Notes under the pieces: model-generated
What the model was told of the DNA's origin: nothing
Seen by the model: the letters and a program-made list of their open reading frames with translations, nothing else
Databases searched by the model: none
Source of the DNA: Bacillota bacterium
GTDB taxonomy: Bacteria; Actinomycetota; Aquicultoria; Aquicultorales; Aquicultoraceae
NCBI GenBank assembly: GCA_023511485.1
Contig: JAIMBH010000005.1
Location: 24,740-88,739, forward strand
DNA: 64,000 nucleotides
Reading direction: 5' to 3'
Translations under genes and position numbers: made by a program
Shown: one piece after another, positions 9,380 to 18,100 of the stretch
Numbering within the stretch: position 1 is the first letter of the stretch
How the letters are laid out: each line of letters begins with the position of its first letter

Positions 9380-9440
9380 GCGATATATATCGCATCCGTG
9401 CCCGGGAACTTGCTGATGTCTAGACAGTGAGAAAATTATA
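9380..9440 (-). promoter_or_regulatory. Possible promoter -10 and palindrome upstream of phoH
   Basis: On the minus strand a TATAAT hexamer occupies 9435-9440 with only a poor -35. About 40 bases downstream of the expected start lies the perfect palindrome GCGATATATATCGC (9380-9393). It could be an operator or a leader hairpin for the phoH-ybeY operon. Evidence is positional only. Confidence 0.35.
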
Positions 9441-9499
9441 TCACCTTTGGGTCTCCAGGAGCTAGAAATCAGGCATTTGAACAGAAAACTGCGTTCATC

Positions 9500-9961
9500 C
9501 TAACCTTTTAATAGCTCCGAAACAATCTCATTGACCCTTTTACCATCAGCTCTGCCTCTAACCTCGGGCATTAGCTTGCTCATAACTCTGCCCATCTCTT
9601 TTATAGACGTAGCCCCCGTATCTTTAATGGCCCTCTTTGCAAGCTCCCGGATTTCATCGTCGGTGAGCTGTTTCGGCAGATAGCTGGCAAGGATTTTGGC
9701 TTCGCTCTCCTCTTTCTCCGCCAAATCCTCACGATTTCCCTTCCTATACTGCTCAACAGCTTCTCTTCTGCGCTTGATCTGCTTTTGGATTATCTCAACG
9801 ATTTCCTCGTCTGTAAGCTGGCTCTTTTTTGTTATTTCGGCATTTTTGATCTCGGCATTGAGGAAACGGATCGTTGAAACCCTAATCTTCTGACTAACAT
9901 CAGAAGGCGCAGCACGCATTGCTGATTTTAAATCCTCGCTTAAACGGTCTTTAAGTGACAA
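9500..9961 (-). CDS. GatB/YqeY domain-containing protein
   Basis: This is a 153-residue protein of the YqeY family, related to the C-terminal tRNA-binding domain of GatB. It is helical, with LKDRLSEDLKSAMRA at the N-terminus and MGRVMSKLMPEVRGRADG near the C-terminus. The family often accompanies rpsU and phoH/era genes; rpsU is not seen here. Its exact role is not settled; a part in tRNA-linked amidation or aminoacyl handling is conjecture. The length is typical. Confidence 0.9.
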   Translation of the reverse strand: MSLKDRLSEDLKSAMRAAPSDVSQKIRVSTIRFLNAEIKNAEITKKSQLTDEEIVEIIQKQIKRRREAVEQYRKGNREDLAEKEESEAKILASYLPKQLTDDEIRELAKRAIKDTGATSIKEMGRVMSKLMPEVRGRADGKRVNEIVSELLKG

Positions 9962-10030
9962 AATTTGCCTCCTTTTGTAGGTCAGGGGATCGGGTCGGGA
10001 CCCAGGATCCTGGTCTCTGCACCCTGCTTT

Positions 10031-10375
10031 TTATCCTGGTGGCCAGCCCAGCTTCCTCCCACCTAAGAGGTGGATGTGGATATGATAGACTTCCTGCCCG
10101 GAATCAGGTCCGTTATTTATAACAACCCTATAGCCGCTTTCTGCGATTCCCTCCTGTTTAGCGATTTTACTGGCCGCAAACAGCAACTTGCCGAGCAACT
10201 CTTCATCCTTTTCGGTGGCATCTGCAAGCATTGCGATATGCTTTTTAGGGATAATTAAGATATGGGTAGGAGCCTGCGGTCTGATATCGCGAAAAGCAAG
10301 TATATCTTCGTCCTCGTAAACCTTATCGACTGGAATTTCCCCAGCAACCATTTTACAAAAAAGGTCTTCTGCCAT
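10031..10375 (-). CDS. HIT family protein (HinT-like)
   Basis: This is a 114-residue histidine-triad nucleotide-binding protein. The active-site motif HIHIHLLGG is at about residues 97-105. The N-terminal LFCKMVAGEIPVDKVYEDEDILAFRDI is characteristic of HinT. Members hydrolyse purine nucleoside phosphoramidates such as AMP-lysine. The protein is full length. It sits between the mtaB-like gene and the YqeY gene, a common conserved neighbourhood. Confidence 0.94.
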   Translation of the reverse strand: MAEDLFCKMVAGEIPVDKVYEDEDILAFRDIRPQAPTHILIIPKKHIAMLADATEKDEELLGKLLFAASKIAKQEGIAESGYRVVINNGPDSGQEVYHIHIHLLGGRKLGWPPG

Positions 10376-10421
10376 TTACTCCCTCCTTGTTGTAGATCAA
10401 AAATCAACGATATCTGATAGC

Positions 10422-11705
10422 CTATACAATTCTACCATAGAGGATTGCGTTTTCCTGCTCATCTATATTAACATTAACTAACCTTCCGATAGCATCTTGC
10501 GTACCGCCTTCTATATGAACCCTGATATAGTTATCGCTTATACCTGAAAGATACTTGCCATGCGCGCGCTCCACCAATACACTCAAGTTTTTCCCAACGT
10601 AGTTTGAGGCAAACTTTGACGACAGTTTTCTGCTTATATCAATCAGCTGAGCTGATCGGCTGTCTTTAACAGAGCTTGCAACCTGGTTGTTATAGGTTGC
10701 AGCAGGCGTTCCTGCTCTCGGAGAAAACTTAAACACATGAAGTTTGCTAAACCCGACTCGCTCAACTAGCTCTGCGGTATCGTTAAAATCATTATCGGTC
10801 TCTCCAGGGAAACCGACAATGACGTCAGTTGTAATTGCAAGACCATCGATTTTCTGCTTAAGTTCATCAGTGCGCTCAACAAACTCAGACTGCGTGTAAC
10901 GTCTATTCATTTTAGCAAGTATGCTATCGCTTCCGCTCTGAAGCGGGATATGAAGATGGTTGCATACTTTGCCTGATGTGGATATCAGCTCGACAATATC
11001 AGGTGTTATTTCGTTTAGCTCGATAGAGCTCAGACGAATTCTGCCCAGGCCACGTATATCGATAAGCCTTCTTAAAAGGCTGCCCAAGCTGTTACCTGTT
11101 CCGTTACCATACAGCCCAAGATGAATGCCGGTCAAAACTATCTCTTGCGTGCCGGTAGCTACAAGACGCGATACCTCATCGACTATCTCGCTTTGCGGGC
11201 GACTCCAAAGGTTGCCACGGACATAGGGAACTATGCAATAGCTGCAAAACTGGTTGCAGCCATCCTGTATCTTAACCAGCGCACGAGTATGTAAAGGCAT
11301 AACAATCTTATCCCCGCTTACCTTGCTGGATGCTTCCATGCCGAGCTTTTCAGCAAGTACCCTCGGGAGCTCACGCTTCTGGTCATTTCCCACGATCAAG
11401 TCGATCCCCTCAATTTGAGCTATCTCATCGCGATCAGAATCAGCATAACAGCCGGTAACCACAACAAGGGATTCTGGATTGTTTTTTAAGGCGCGCCTTA
11501 TAAGCTGCCTGGACTTGTGATTTGCAACCGCCGTGACCGTGCAGCTATTGATGATATACACGTCTGCTGAGGATGAAAAATCAACCTGATCCCAGCCCAT
11601 TCTCTTAAGATCGGCAACTATTCGCTCTCCTTCATATTGATTGACTTTGCAGCCAAGTGTATGTATGGAAAAGCTTACTCTGCTATGCACAACATAAAAC
11701 CCCAA
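10422..11705 (-). CDS. mtaB: tRNA methylthiotransferase (MtaB-like)
   Basis: This is a radical-SAM methylthiotransferase of about 427 residues. The N-terminal UPF0004 domain has the cluster cysteines in TLGCKVNQYE, NSCTVTA and VTGCYAD. The radical-SAM triad is CNQFCSYC at about 150-157, and a C-terminal TRAM domain follows. The GCKVNQYE opening resembles MtaB, which converts t6A37 to ms2t6A37 in tRNA, more than MiaB. The exact start is uncertain: TTG at 11705 and GTG at 11690 are both possible. It lies upstream of the HIT gene. Confidence 0.88.
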   Translation of the reverse strand: MGFYVVHSRVSFSIHTLGCKVNQYEGERIVADLKRMGWDQVDFSSSADVYIINSCTVTAVANHKSRQLIRRALKNNPESLVVVTGCYADSDRDEIAQIEGIDLIVGNDQKRELPRVLAEKLGMEASSKVSGDKIVMPLHTRALVKIQDGCNQFCSYCIVPYVRGNLWSRPQSEIVDEVSRLVATGTQEIVLTGIHLGLYGNGTGNSLGSLLRRLIDIRGLGRIRLSSIELNEITPDIVELISTSGKVCNHLHIPLQSGSDSILAKMNRRYTQSEFVERTDELKQKIDGLAITTDVIVGFPGETDNDFNDTAELVERVGFSKLHVFKFSPRAGTPAATYNNQVASSVKDSRSAQLIDISRKLSSKFASNYVGKNLSVLVERAHGKYLSGISDNYIRVHIEGGTQDAIGRLVNVNIDEQENAILYGRIV

Positions 11706-11945
11706 TTTTTTATTTTAATAACCGCGGTTTAAGCCGACTTAACAGCAACGCGAAGAAGCCAGAAGTCGGGAGCTAGAATTCCAAAGATTTTAATTCTTAG
11801 CTTTTGACCTTTGGCTTCCTACTATATTTTGACTTGTTTTTAGCCTTTCGACAATAACAACGGAATTATAAGTTAACCATCAAACAACCGGTAGATGAAA
11901 TTAGATGAAACCAGATGAAATAAGTGTGCTAGCATTTTAAACCGC

Positions 11946-12575
11946 TTATCTTATAAGTAACCTTCGGAAAGCAATTGCTACAGCCTGCGCCCTATCCCTT
12001 GCTTTGAGTTTCTTGAGAATTTGCTTAACATGAGTATTGATGGTCTCGATGCTTAGTCCAAGCTGGGATGCAATCTCTTTGTTTGAAAACCCTTCGGCCA
12101 TGAACTCAAGTATCTGCTGCTGCCTGGGAGGCAGGCTAACCAAATTGCCATCCGTCGTCACTCTCATTTTGAATATCTCCTTAGCCAGCTTAGGTTGCAC
12201 GTAAACTTCATTTGCAATGGCGCTCTTAACTGCCGCAACCAGTTCGTCCTTGTTCACACTGTTTAGAATAAAGCCGCAGGCTCCTTTGGATATTGCCTCT
12301 TCAAAATACTTGCCGTTGTCAAGGTTTGAGATAAACAAAAATCTAATAGACGGATTTATATCAATATAGGATTTAATCCTATCAAAGCCACAAAAATCGG
12401 AAAGCTGAAGATCGATGATAATAATATCGGGGGAAACCTTCTCTATCTTTGCGTCCACTTCGGCACATGTAGTCGCAGTATCAATAACCGTTACGTCACC
12501 GACATCGCTTAACATTGCCTTAATACCTTCCTGCATAAGAGGATAAGGGCTCGCTATGATTAAACTAGTGCTCAT
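11946..12575 (-). CDS. LuxR/NarL-type response regulator
   Basis: This is a two-domain transcription regulator of about 209 residues. The receiver domain has its probable phospho-acceptor in DIIIIDLQLSDFCGF, and the conserved Lys is in the NSVNKDELVAAVK region. A GerE helix-turn-helix spans about 143-205 (LPPRQQQILEFMAEGFSNKEIA). I chose the ATG at 12575 because GGAGG lies five bases upstream; the frame is open for 16 more codons but has no better signal. No sensor kinase is adjacent. Targets are unknown. The upstream region is unusually rich in ACCTATA words. Confidence 0.88.
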   Translation of the reverse strand: MSTSLIIASPYPLMQEGIKAMLSDVGDVTVIDTATTCAEVDAKIEKVSPDIIIIDLQLSDFCGFDRIKSYIDINPSIRFLFISNLDNGKYFEEAISKGACGFILNSVNKDELVAAVKSAIANEVYVQPKLAKEIFKMRVTTDGNLVSLPPRQQQILEFMAEGFSNKEIASQLGLSIETINTHVKQILKKLKARDRAQAVAIAFRRLLIR

Positions 12576-12910
12576 ATTGTCCTCCATCTTGGCATCCCTT
12601 CCCCCGCCACCGTCTGTCTTCACCGTTCCAGGTAAGACCGCTTTGCGGACTCTATTGATATGGATAGATTGTGGCTCGAGCCTGAGCCTAACAGATTATG
12701 GTTATGAGCTCCAAATAGTAGTGGTTCTGCAAGAACATAAAATAGGTCGATACTTATAGGTAAATTTTTAGTATTACTCCACTACTTACAGTTTATTCTA
12801 TTTACCTATATATCGGTTATACCTATATATAGGTATAATTATAACCCAAATTAGGGAATTCCTATAGGTTTTCTGGGAATTTGTGGCTTACCGTGATTCT
12901 TTTGCTATCG
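12576..12910. other. Intergenic region with structured leader and palindromes
   Basis: No gene is seen between the flavoprotein stop and the LuxR start. The part near the LuxR gene (12605-12665) forms two small hairpins on the minus strand: CCGC-AAA-GCGG, and GTCTTACC paired with GGTGAAGAC with one bulged base. The distal part (12755-12870) is AT-rich and carries repeated ACCTATA/TATAGGT words. Confidence 0.6.
12755..12870. promoter_or_regulatory. Cluster of ACCTATA half-sites (candidate operator array)
   Basis: The perfect 18-bp palindrome ATACCTATATATAGGTAT occupies 12819-12836. Related half-sites or palindromes lie at 12755-12763 (TATAGGTAA), 12802-12810 (TTACCTATA) and 12861-12868 (CCTATAGG). 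The spacing and repetition suggest a dimeric regulator's binding sites upstream of the LuxR gene. The cognate protein is unknown; autoregulation is one possibility. Confidence 0.45.
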
Positions 12911-14302
12911 TCATGCCGCCTTGCGCTTCTTGCTCTCTATTAATCCCTTTAGATCTATAAAAGCATCGCCTAATCCTTCGGACATAGTAAGCACGCAATG
13001 AATCGTTTGCGCGAGGTCAGCTAACTTCAACCTGGACTGCATTGCGACCACCCCTTCTTCGAGTATTTCATCTGCATGATGACCAATTATATGGATGCCG
13101 AGCACCTCTTCACTGTCTACATCTGCAATAATTTTTGCGAAACCCAAGCGGTCTCCAGATGTAAGGGCCCGGCCAAGACCTGCAAACGGCATTTTATGCG
13201 CTACGTAGTTGAAGCCATTTTGCCTTGCCTCTTCCTCGGTTATGCCCACGCTTGCGATTGGAGGGTTACTCCAAGTAACCCGTGGTATGACGCGAAAGCT
13301 GACCTCTTCGCTGTTTCCGGCAAGGGCGTTTTTAACTGCAAGGTCGCCTTCATATGCTGCGGCCTGAGCTAATTGAAAGCCAGGGATAACATCGCCTGCC
13401 GCATATATATTATCAACGCTTGTCTGCAAGTACTTGTTGACTTCGATCCCTTTCTTGCCGGTTTTTACACCAATTCCTTCCAGGTTAAGATTATCTATCA
13501 AGGGGCGCCGGCCTGTTGCAATAAATATCTCGTTTGCCTTTAATGTAGCCTTGCCATCCGGTGTTTGGATCACCAGAGCCTTGGCGTGATTATCCTTAAA
13601 AGCCTTCTTTACTTGAGAGCTCGCATAGATGTTAACACCCCTGCTTGTCATGTAATTATGGATAGCTTCTGATATCTCCGGATCTTCCTTAGGGGCTATT
13701 CTACCTGCAGCTTCCACGATTGTTACCTGAGAATCAAAAGATTCGTAGACCGTGCTAAACTCTAGACCCACGGCTGAGCCCCCAACCATAATAAACGATT
13801 CGGGCAGGTCTCGCATATCGATTGCTTGCTCGCTTGTTATGTATCCCACCTCATCTAAGCCCTCTATAGGTGGCACGAAAGGTGTGGATCCGGTTGCGAT
13901 AATGGCTTTATTAAACGAGATGGTCCTTCCATTAACATCAACTTCGTGTGTTGACTTAAAACTAGCCGTACCATAGATAATATCGATTCCTTGTATCTCG
14001 AAGAATCTTCGCATCTCTGGCCCAGTTATCTGAGAGACAACCCAGTTCTTTCGGTCGATAACCTTTCCAAAATCAAAGCCAATGCCGTCAGCTGATAAGC
14101 CGAACTCAGCAGCCCTTTTTAGTGAACGGAAAGCTGCTGCTGAGGCCAGCAAAGCCTTGCTGGGAGCACAACCCGTATTAGGTCAGGTTCCGCCAAGCTT
14201 TGCTTTCTCGACCATCGCAACTCTTGCACCCAGCTCTATTCCACCCACAGCTGCAGCTGCTCCTGCGCTACCTGAGCCGATAACAAGCAGGTCGTAATGC
14301 AT
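12911..14302 (-). CDS. Predicted selenocysteine-containing pyridine nucleotide-disulfide oxidoreductase (MerA/Lpd-like)
   Basis: This is a flavoprotein disulfide reductase of 463 residues, if the in-frame TGA at 14183-14185 is read as selenocysteine 40. The start ATG at 14302 has an ideal AAAGGAGG six bases upstream. FAD binding is shown by VIGSGSAGAAAA (about 7-18). The redox motif reads GGT-(TGA)-PNTGCAPSK, so TGA replaces the first cysteine of the CxNxGC pair while Cys45 remains. NAD(P) binding is in IMVGGSAVGLEF, the second FAD motif is IYAAGDV, and the C-terminal dimer domain ends without the Cys-Cys tail of true mercuric reductase. Apart from the TGA the frame is intact. A nonsense mutation is the alternative, but position and hairpin favour Sec. 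The substrate is unknown. Confidence 0.72.
14138..14168 (-). promoter_or_regulatory. Candidate bacterial SECIS hairpin
   Basis: In the transcript CCAGCAA (14163-14157) pairs perfectly with TTGCTGG (14152-14146), closing a GGCU loop at 14156-14153. A four-pair lower stem TGCT/AGCA can form across an internal loop. The loop begins 27 nt after the UGA and opens with two guanines. Both fit known bacterial SECIS rules (short apical loop with an early G, about 16-37 nt from the UGA). SelB recognition is inferred. Confidence 0.65.
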
Positions 14303-14400
14303 AACAGGCCTCCTTTAAATGTTTTAAATGTATAACCTATCAGGAGCTAATTCAGGCCCTATACTTGATATGAAAGCTTCTAATTTTTAACTTGAATTTC

Positions 14401-14595
14401 CTAAGCGGCCCAACCTATCTCTTTTGCTATCTTTAGGTAGCGCTCAGGATCCTGATCAAACATATTCTTATGCTCTAGGCTGTCAAAATAATAAGTTCTG
14501 CCTTGGTACTCACTAGTCAAATTTTCCTGTTTAGCTCTTGCCTCATCTACTGTGGTGTCCATGCCCATTGAGGCACATACAATACATTTAGCCAT
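14401..14595 (-). CDS. YHS domain-containing small protein
   Basis: This is a 64-residue protein whose core YQGRTYYFDSLEHKNMFDQDPERYL matches the YHS domain pattern (Y-F-S/D-x-x-x-K-x-x-F-x-x-x-P-x-x-Y). Two cysteines near the N-terminus (AKCIVCASMG) form a CxxC that may bind metal. YHS domains are often found on or beside heavy-metal ATPases and mercury or copper genes. Here the gene lies between the CMD-family gene and the predicted Sec flavoprotein, all on one strand with short gaps, so an operon is likely. The function is unknown. Confidence 0.82.
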   Translation of the reverse strand: MAKCIVCASMGMDTTVDEARAKQENLTSEYQGRTYYFDSLEHKNMFDQDPERYLKIAKEIGWAA

Positions 14596-14629
14596 CTATC
14601 CTCACCTACACCTATTTTTTAATACAACA

Positions 14630-15028
14630 TTAAGCTGCTTTTTGCATCGACTGCTTGATATAGGCTGCTATCTGATTAGCTTCATTTTTGAATTGCTCCA
14701 TATCCGGGTTATTACCCTCAAGAAACGCCGACCAGCCGGCAACATATTTTGCAATCCGGTAAGCCTCATCTACCTGGGTATCCGTGGCACCTGACGCCAT
14801 CGCCATCTGAGCGTGCCAATATGCCATATGCGGACAGCTTGCAGCTGAAGCGACAGATACACCCATCAAATGCTTCTCCATCGGAGATAAGTTGCTTGGC
14901 TGAAGCTCCATCACTTTGAAGATCTCCCAATCATGCTCAAGAGTTGAATCGGGAATTGTTAGCATCCAGCTGGGTATGCGGCCAAGCATAGATTCCATCT
15001 CATCAAATATTTCTTTCCTGCTTCTCAT
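14630..15028 (-). CDS. Carboxymuconolactone decarboxylase/AhpD-like family protein
   Basis: This is a helical protein of 132 residues. The segment SVASAASCPHMAYWHAQMAMASGAT resembles the AhpD/CMD core, where a CxxC pair and a following histidine act in thiol redox chemistry. Here the second cysteine is replaced by Met (CPHM), so a single thiol remains. The start is the ATG at 15028, with GGAGG five bases upstream; a TTG four codons earlier overlaps that site and is less likely. It heads the probable operon with the YHS and Sec flavoprotein genes. In mycobacteria AhpD is reduced through an Lpd-type flavoprotein, an analogous pairing. Confidence 0.72.
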   Translation of the reverse strand: MRSRKEIFDEMESMLGRIPSWMLTIPDSTLEHDWEIFKVMELQPSNLSPMEKHLMGVSVASAASCPHMAYWHAQMAMASGATDTQVDEAYRIAKYVAGWSAFLEGNNPDMEQFKNEANQIAAYIKQSMQKAA

Positions 15029-15234
15029 AGCGACCTCCAATAATCAAATACCTTACAAATGCGTTTCTACCCGTAAACGTACTCAAAAACTTTTTCGTGG
15101 CAAACTGGTCTGCCGATGTTTGCACAAATATTTCATTGAGCCCGATTTCAATAACCGGCAGAGAGCCTTTGCAGTTTAAAGCCAGATACGGCGTGGAAAG
15201 ATTTAAAGCAATTCCTGCTTCTGGGAGAACAAGA

Positions 15235-17383
15235 ATGAAAGTCACCATCAATGAAGGCACTTTGTTTATTATTTCAAACGAACTGGGCGACATCTTGCCC
15301 GGTAAAGAAGATGGTCTATACAACCAGGATACCCGTTTCCTAAACCGGTACGAAATATTTATAAACGGCGTTAAGCCAACCGTGTTAACTGGGCGACAGG
15401 TTGATTATTACTCAGCAGTTCATTACCTGACAAATCCAGAACTTGATGGCATGCGCCCGAATTCAATAACGATAGCAAGGAAACGCATAATCGGAGATGC
15501 CCTTCACGAAGACCTTGAGATAGCAAACCATAGCTTAGAACCAATCGATATCAAGCTTCATTTTGAGTTTGATGCCGATTTCGCAGATATCTTCGATGTT
15601 AAAGCTAGCCGCCACCCTGCTGAGATATCGCCTGAATTTATTACAAATAGGAAGGCTAGAAGCCTCTCTTTCAGGCATGAATCCAAAGCCCTCTATAGAG
15701 AAACTAAGATAGTTTTTAGCCAAACACCTGAGCTTGGCGAGAAGGCAGCCGGCTTTGATATAAAACTTGAGCCGGACCAGCGATGGCGAATCTGTATTGA
15801 CTTCTCTATGCTTGCAAGCCGGAAAGCAGTAGTATCAAGCTACAGATGTGAGCCGTTTAGCATGGTGCGCAAACGGCCTGAGAGCGAGGTTGAATGGGTT
15901 AGAAAAGCCCCTAAGCTATTTACGGATTATGACACTTTAGAGCACGCTTATGCACAAAGTCTAACAGACATGGTAGCGCTCCGACTAAAGAAGCCAAAGT
16001 TTGAAGATCTAGGAATAATTCCAGCAGCGGGAATCCCATGGTTTGTAACGTGCTTTGGAAGAGATAGCTTAATAACAGCGTACCAGACACTGCCTTATCT
16101 GCCGGATATGGCATACGGCGTTCTAAGAAACTCAGCCAGATATCAAGGCCGCAAAGTAGACATACGCACCGAGGAGGAGCCCGGCAAGATATTTCATGAG
16201 ATCCGATGGGGCGGATTTCCATCAACCTTTCCAGCAATTGGCGAGGCCCCTTACAAAATTTACTACGGAACGGTCGATGCAACCCCGCTTTTCATCATCC
16301 TCCTCTACGAGTTATACAGCTGGACTGGAGATAAAGCATTAATAGGCAGCCTCAAAGGTAATCTTGTAAAAGCCCTCGAATAGATCGATAAATATGGAGA
16401 TAAAGACAATGATGGATATGTCGAGTACAGAAAAATGAGTGAGCATGGCCTTGAAAATCAGGGGTGGAAGGACTCGTGGGATTCGGTAAGATTTGCCGAC
16501 GGCCGTTTTGCTAAAGCCCCTATTGCTCTGTGTGAGGTTCAAGGTTATGTATACATGGCAAAACTGGGTGCTGCAGAGCTCTTAGATGTTCTAGGAGATA
16601 GTGGAAGAGCTGGCCAGCTAAGAAAAGAGGTCACCGAGCTAAAAGAAAGGTTTAACCGAGACTTCTGGATGGAAGATAAAGGCTTCTTTGCTGAGGTACT
16701 CGATAAAGATAAGAAGCAAGTTGACTCAATAACATCCAACGCGGGACAACTCCTTTGGTCCGGCATTGTTGATAAAGAAAAGGCCGGTATTTTGAGGGAG
16801 AAATTACTCTCTCCCGACATGTTTTCTGGTTGGGGCATACGCACGATGAGCTCACAGATGGCTGCCTATAATCCGCTGAGTTACCACAACGGAACCATCT
16901 GGCCTCACGATAACTTAATTATCGCAAACGGGCTGATGCGCTATGGTTTTTACGAGGAATCTTTGCTGATTATCGATTCTATCTTAGATGCCGGTCAATA
17001 CTTTGCATATCAAAGACTTCCTGAGCTTTTTGCAGGCTATGATCGCAGGTCATCTGTCGTACCAATTGATTACCCGGCAAGCAACAGCCCGCAGTCCTGG
17101 GCGTCCGGAGTATCGTTTCTGATGCTATCCACAATTCTCGGCATGCGGGTGCAGGCGGACAAGAAACTTCTTATCCTTAAACCGAGATTCCCTGCAGACA
17201 TATATCGAATACATCTCGCCGGCTTAAGGGTTGGCGATAGTTATATCAGCTTTGAGGTTCTCAAAGAGGGGGGGTAGAAACGAGCTATATATAACCGAGA
17301 ATCCGGGCTCTTTTAAGATCAAACTTGAGAGGTGGCCAGATGAGTATGAGAGCGACTGCCGTAAAACCAGGACAGAAGGATAG
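15235..17383 (+). pseudogene. Glycogen-debranching enzyme/amylo-alpha-1,6-glucosidase, interrupted
   Basis: This is one gene split by lesions. The first part, 15235-16383, has the glycogen-debranching N-terminal domain (LFIISNELGDI, GLYNQDTRFL) and the start of the catalytic (alpha/alpha) barrel (WFVTCFGRDSLITAYQ). An in-frame TAG at 16381-16383 falls in ALE-stop-IDKYGDKDNDG, where homologues usually have Trp (ALEWID), so TGG to TAG is likely. The same frame continues to 17277 with NHGTIWPHDN-like and SPQSWASG motifs. A run of seven G at 17267-17273 then shifts the frame; removing one G extends the protein to 17383 with a plausible C-terminus. It is decayed or carries sequencing errors. Confidence 0.8.
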
Positions 17384-17939
17384 CGCGAGCTTGTCAGATG
17401 TGCCAACTCCCGAGCCAGGCCCAGGTGAGATCCGGGTTAAAGTCATCGAAGTTGGAGTTGACGGAACGGATATCGATATAAACGAGGGACTCTATGGCCA
17501 GGCACCTCCGGGCGAGGAACGGCTAATCATCAGTCATGAGGCTGTCGGGGTTATCGATAAAATTGGTTTGCATGTAAGCGGTTTTTTTAAGGAGGAGCTT
17601 GTTGTGCCAACCGTCCGCCGGGGCTGCCCTGAGCAATGCCCAAGCTGTAGCCAGTTAGAGCCCGATATGTGCCTCACCAATAACTACGAAGAGAGGGGCA
17701 TTTTAAAATTACAGGGATTCATGGCTGATTACTTTGTCGAGAAACCTGATAACCTGCTTAAAGTTCCCCCTCACTTGCGCGCTATAGGGATATTGGTTGA
17801 ACCCTTAAGCATCTGCGAAAAAGGAATTCGTGAGATATTTAAGCTGCAGCAGCGCTTAAGATGGTCTCCTGAGATGGCCCTCGTTCTTGGCGCAGGAAGC
17901 ATCGGCCTTCTCTTTACCTTTCTTCTTCTACAACGGTGA
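17340..17939 (+). pseudogene. Glucose 1-dehydrogenase-like zinc alcohol dehydrogenase, truncated
   Basis: About 200 residues remain of a roughly 350-residue medium-chain dehydrogenase resembling glucose 1-dehydrogenase. The catalytic-zinc region reads EVGVDGTD; Asp in place of Cys is also known in haloarchaeal glucose dehydrogenases. HEAVGV and PTVRRGCPEQCPSCSQLEPDMC (structural-zinc region) follow. The reading frame ends just inside the Rossmann fold, after VLGAGSIGLLFTFLLL. There the TGA stop is supplied by the GGTGACAGGCACCG repeat at 17935. The C-terminal half is absent downstream, so it is very probably non-functional. Starts at 17340 and 17346 are both possible. Confidence 0.78.
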
Positions 17940-18100
17940 CAGGCACCGGGCAATCTCTCTACCAGGTACTTTACCTTGCTATTGGCTTAAAAGTGTGCGA
18001 TTGTAAAATATTTAATAGCCTGGAAATTCACAATCGCACACTTTATTATTAAGCATTCTCTGTTTATACTGGTCAGCAATTTGAAAGGTGACAGGCACCG
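17935..18100. mobile_element. Short non-autonomous element bounded by GGTGACAGGCACCG
   Basis: The 14-bp direct repeats GGTGACAGGCACCG at 17935-17948 and 18087-18100 bound 166 bp. Inside lies a long hairpin: AAAGTGTGCGATTGT (17990-18004) and its exact complement ACAATCGCACACTTT (18030-18044). The left repeat truncates the dehydrogenase and the right one directly abuts the stop codon of the thioredoxin-like gene. GGTGACAGGCACC-type sequences are widespread in bacteria near REP-type or IS200-like transposase ends; no transposase is present here. Confidence 0.6.

Noticed and set aside
12605..12720. c-di-GMP (GEMM-I) riboswitch upstream of the LuxR gene
   Set aside because: CGCAAAGC followed by a GTCTT/AAGAC hairpin looked similar, but the conserved GCAAACC 5' half is missing and CCGC-AAA-GCGG is explained by a simple hairpin.
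15097..15234. N-terminal extension of the debranching enzyme
   Set aside because: The frame is open upstream, but family similarity begins at the ATG at 15235 and the upstream part looks like divergent promoter sequence.
16381..16383. Pyrrolysine at the in-frame TAG of the debranching enzyme
   Set aside because: Homologues have Trp here (TGG to TAG is one change), the family has no known Pyl, and the gene carries a second lesion.
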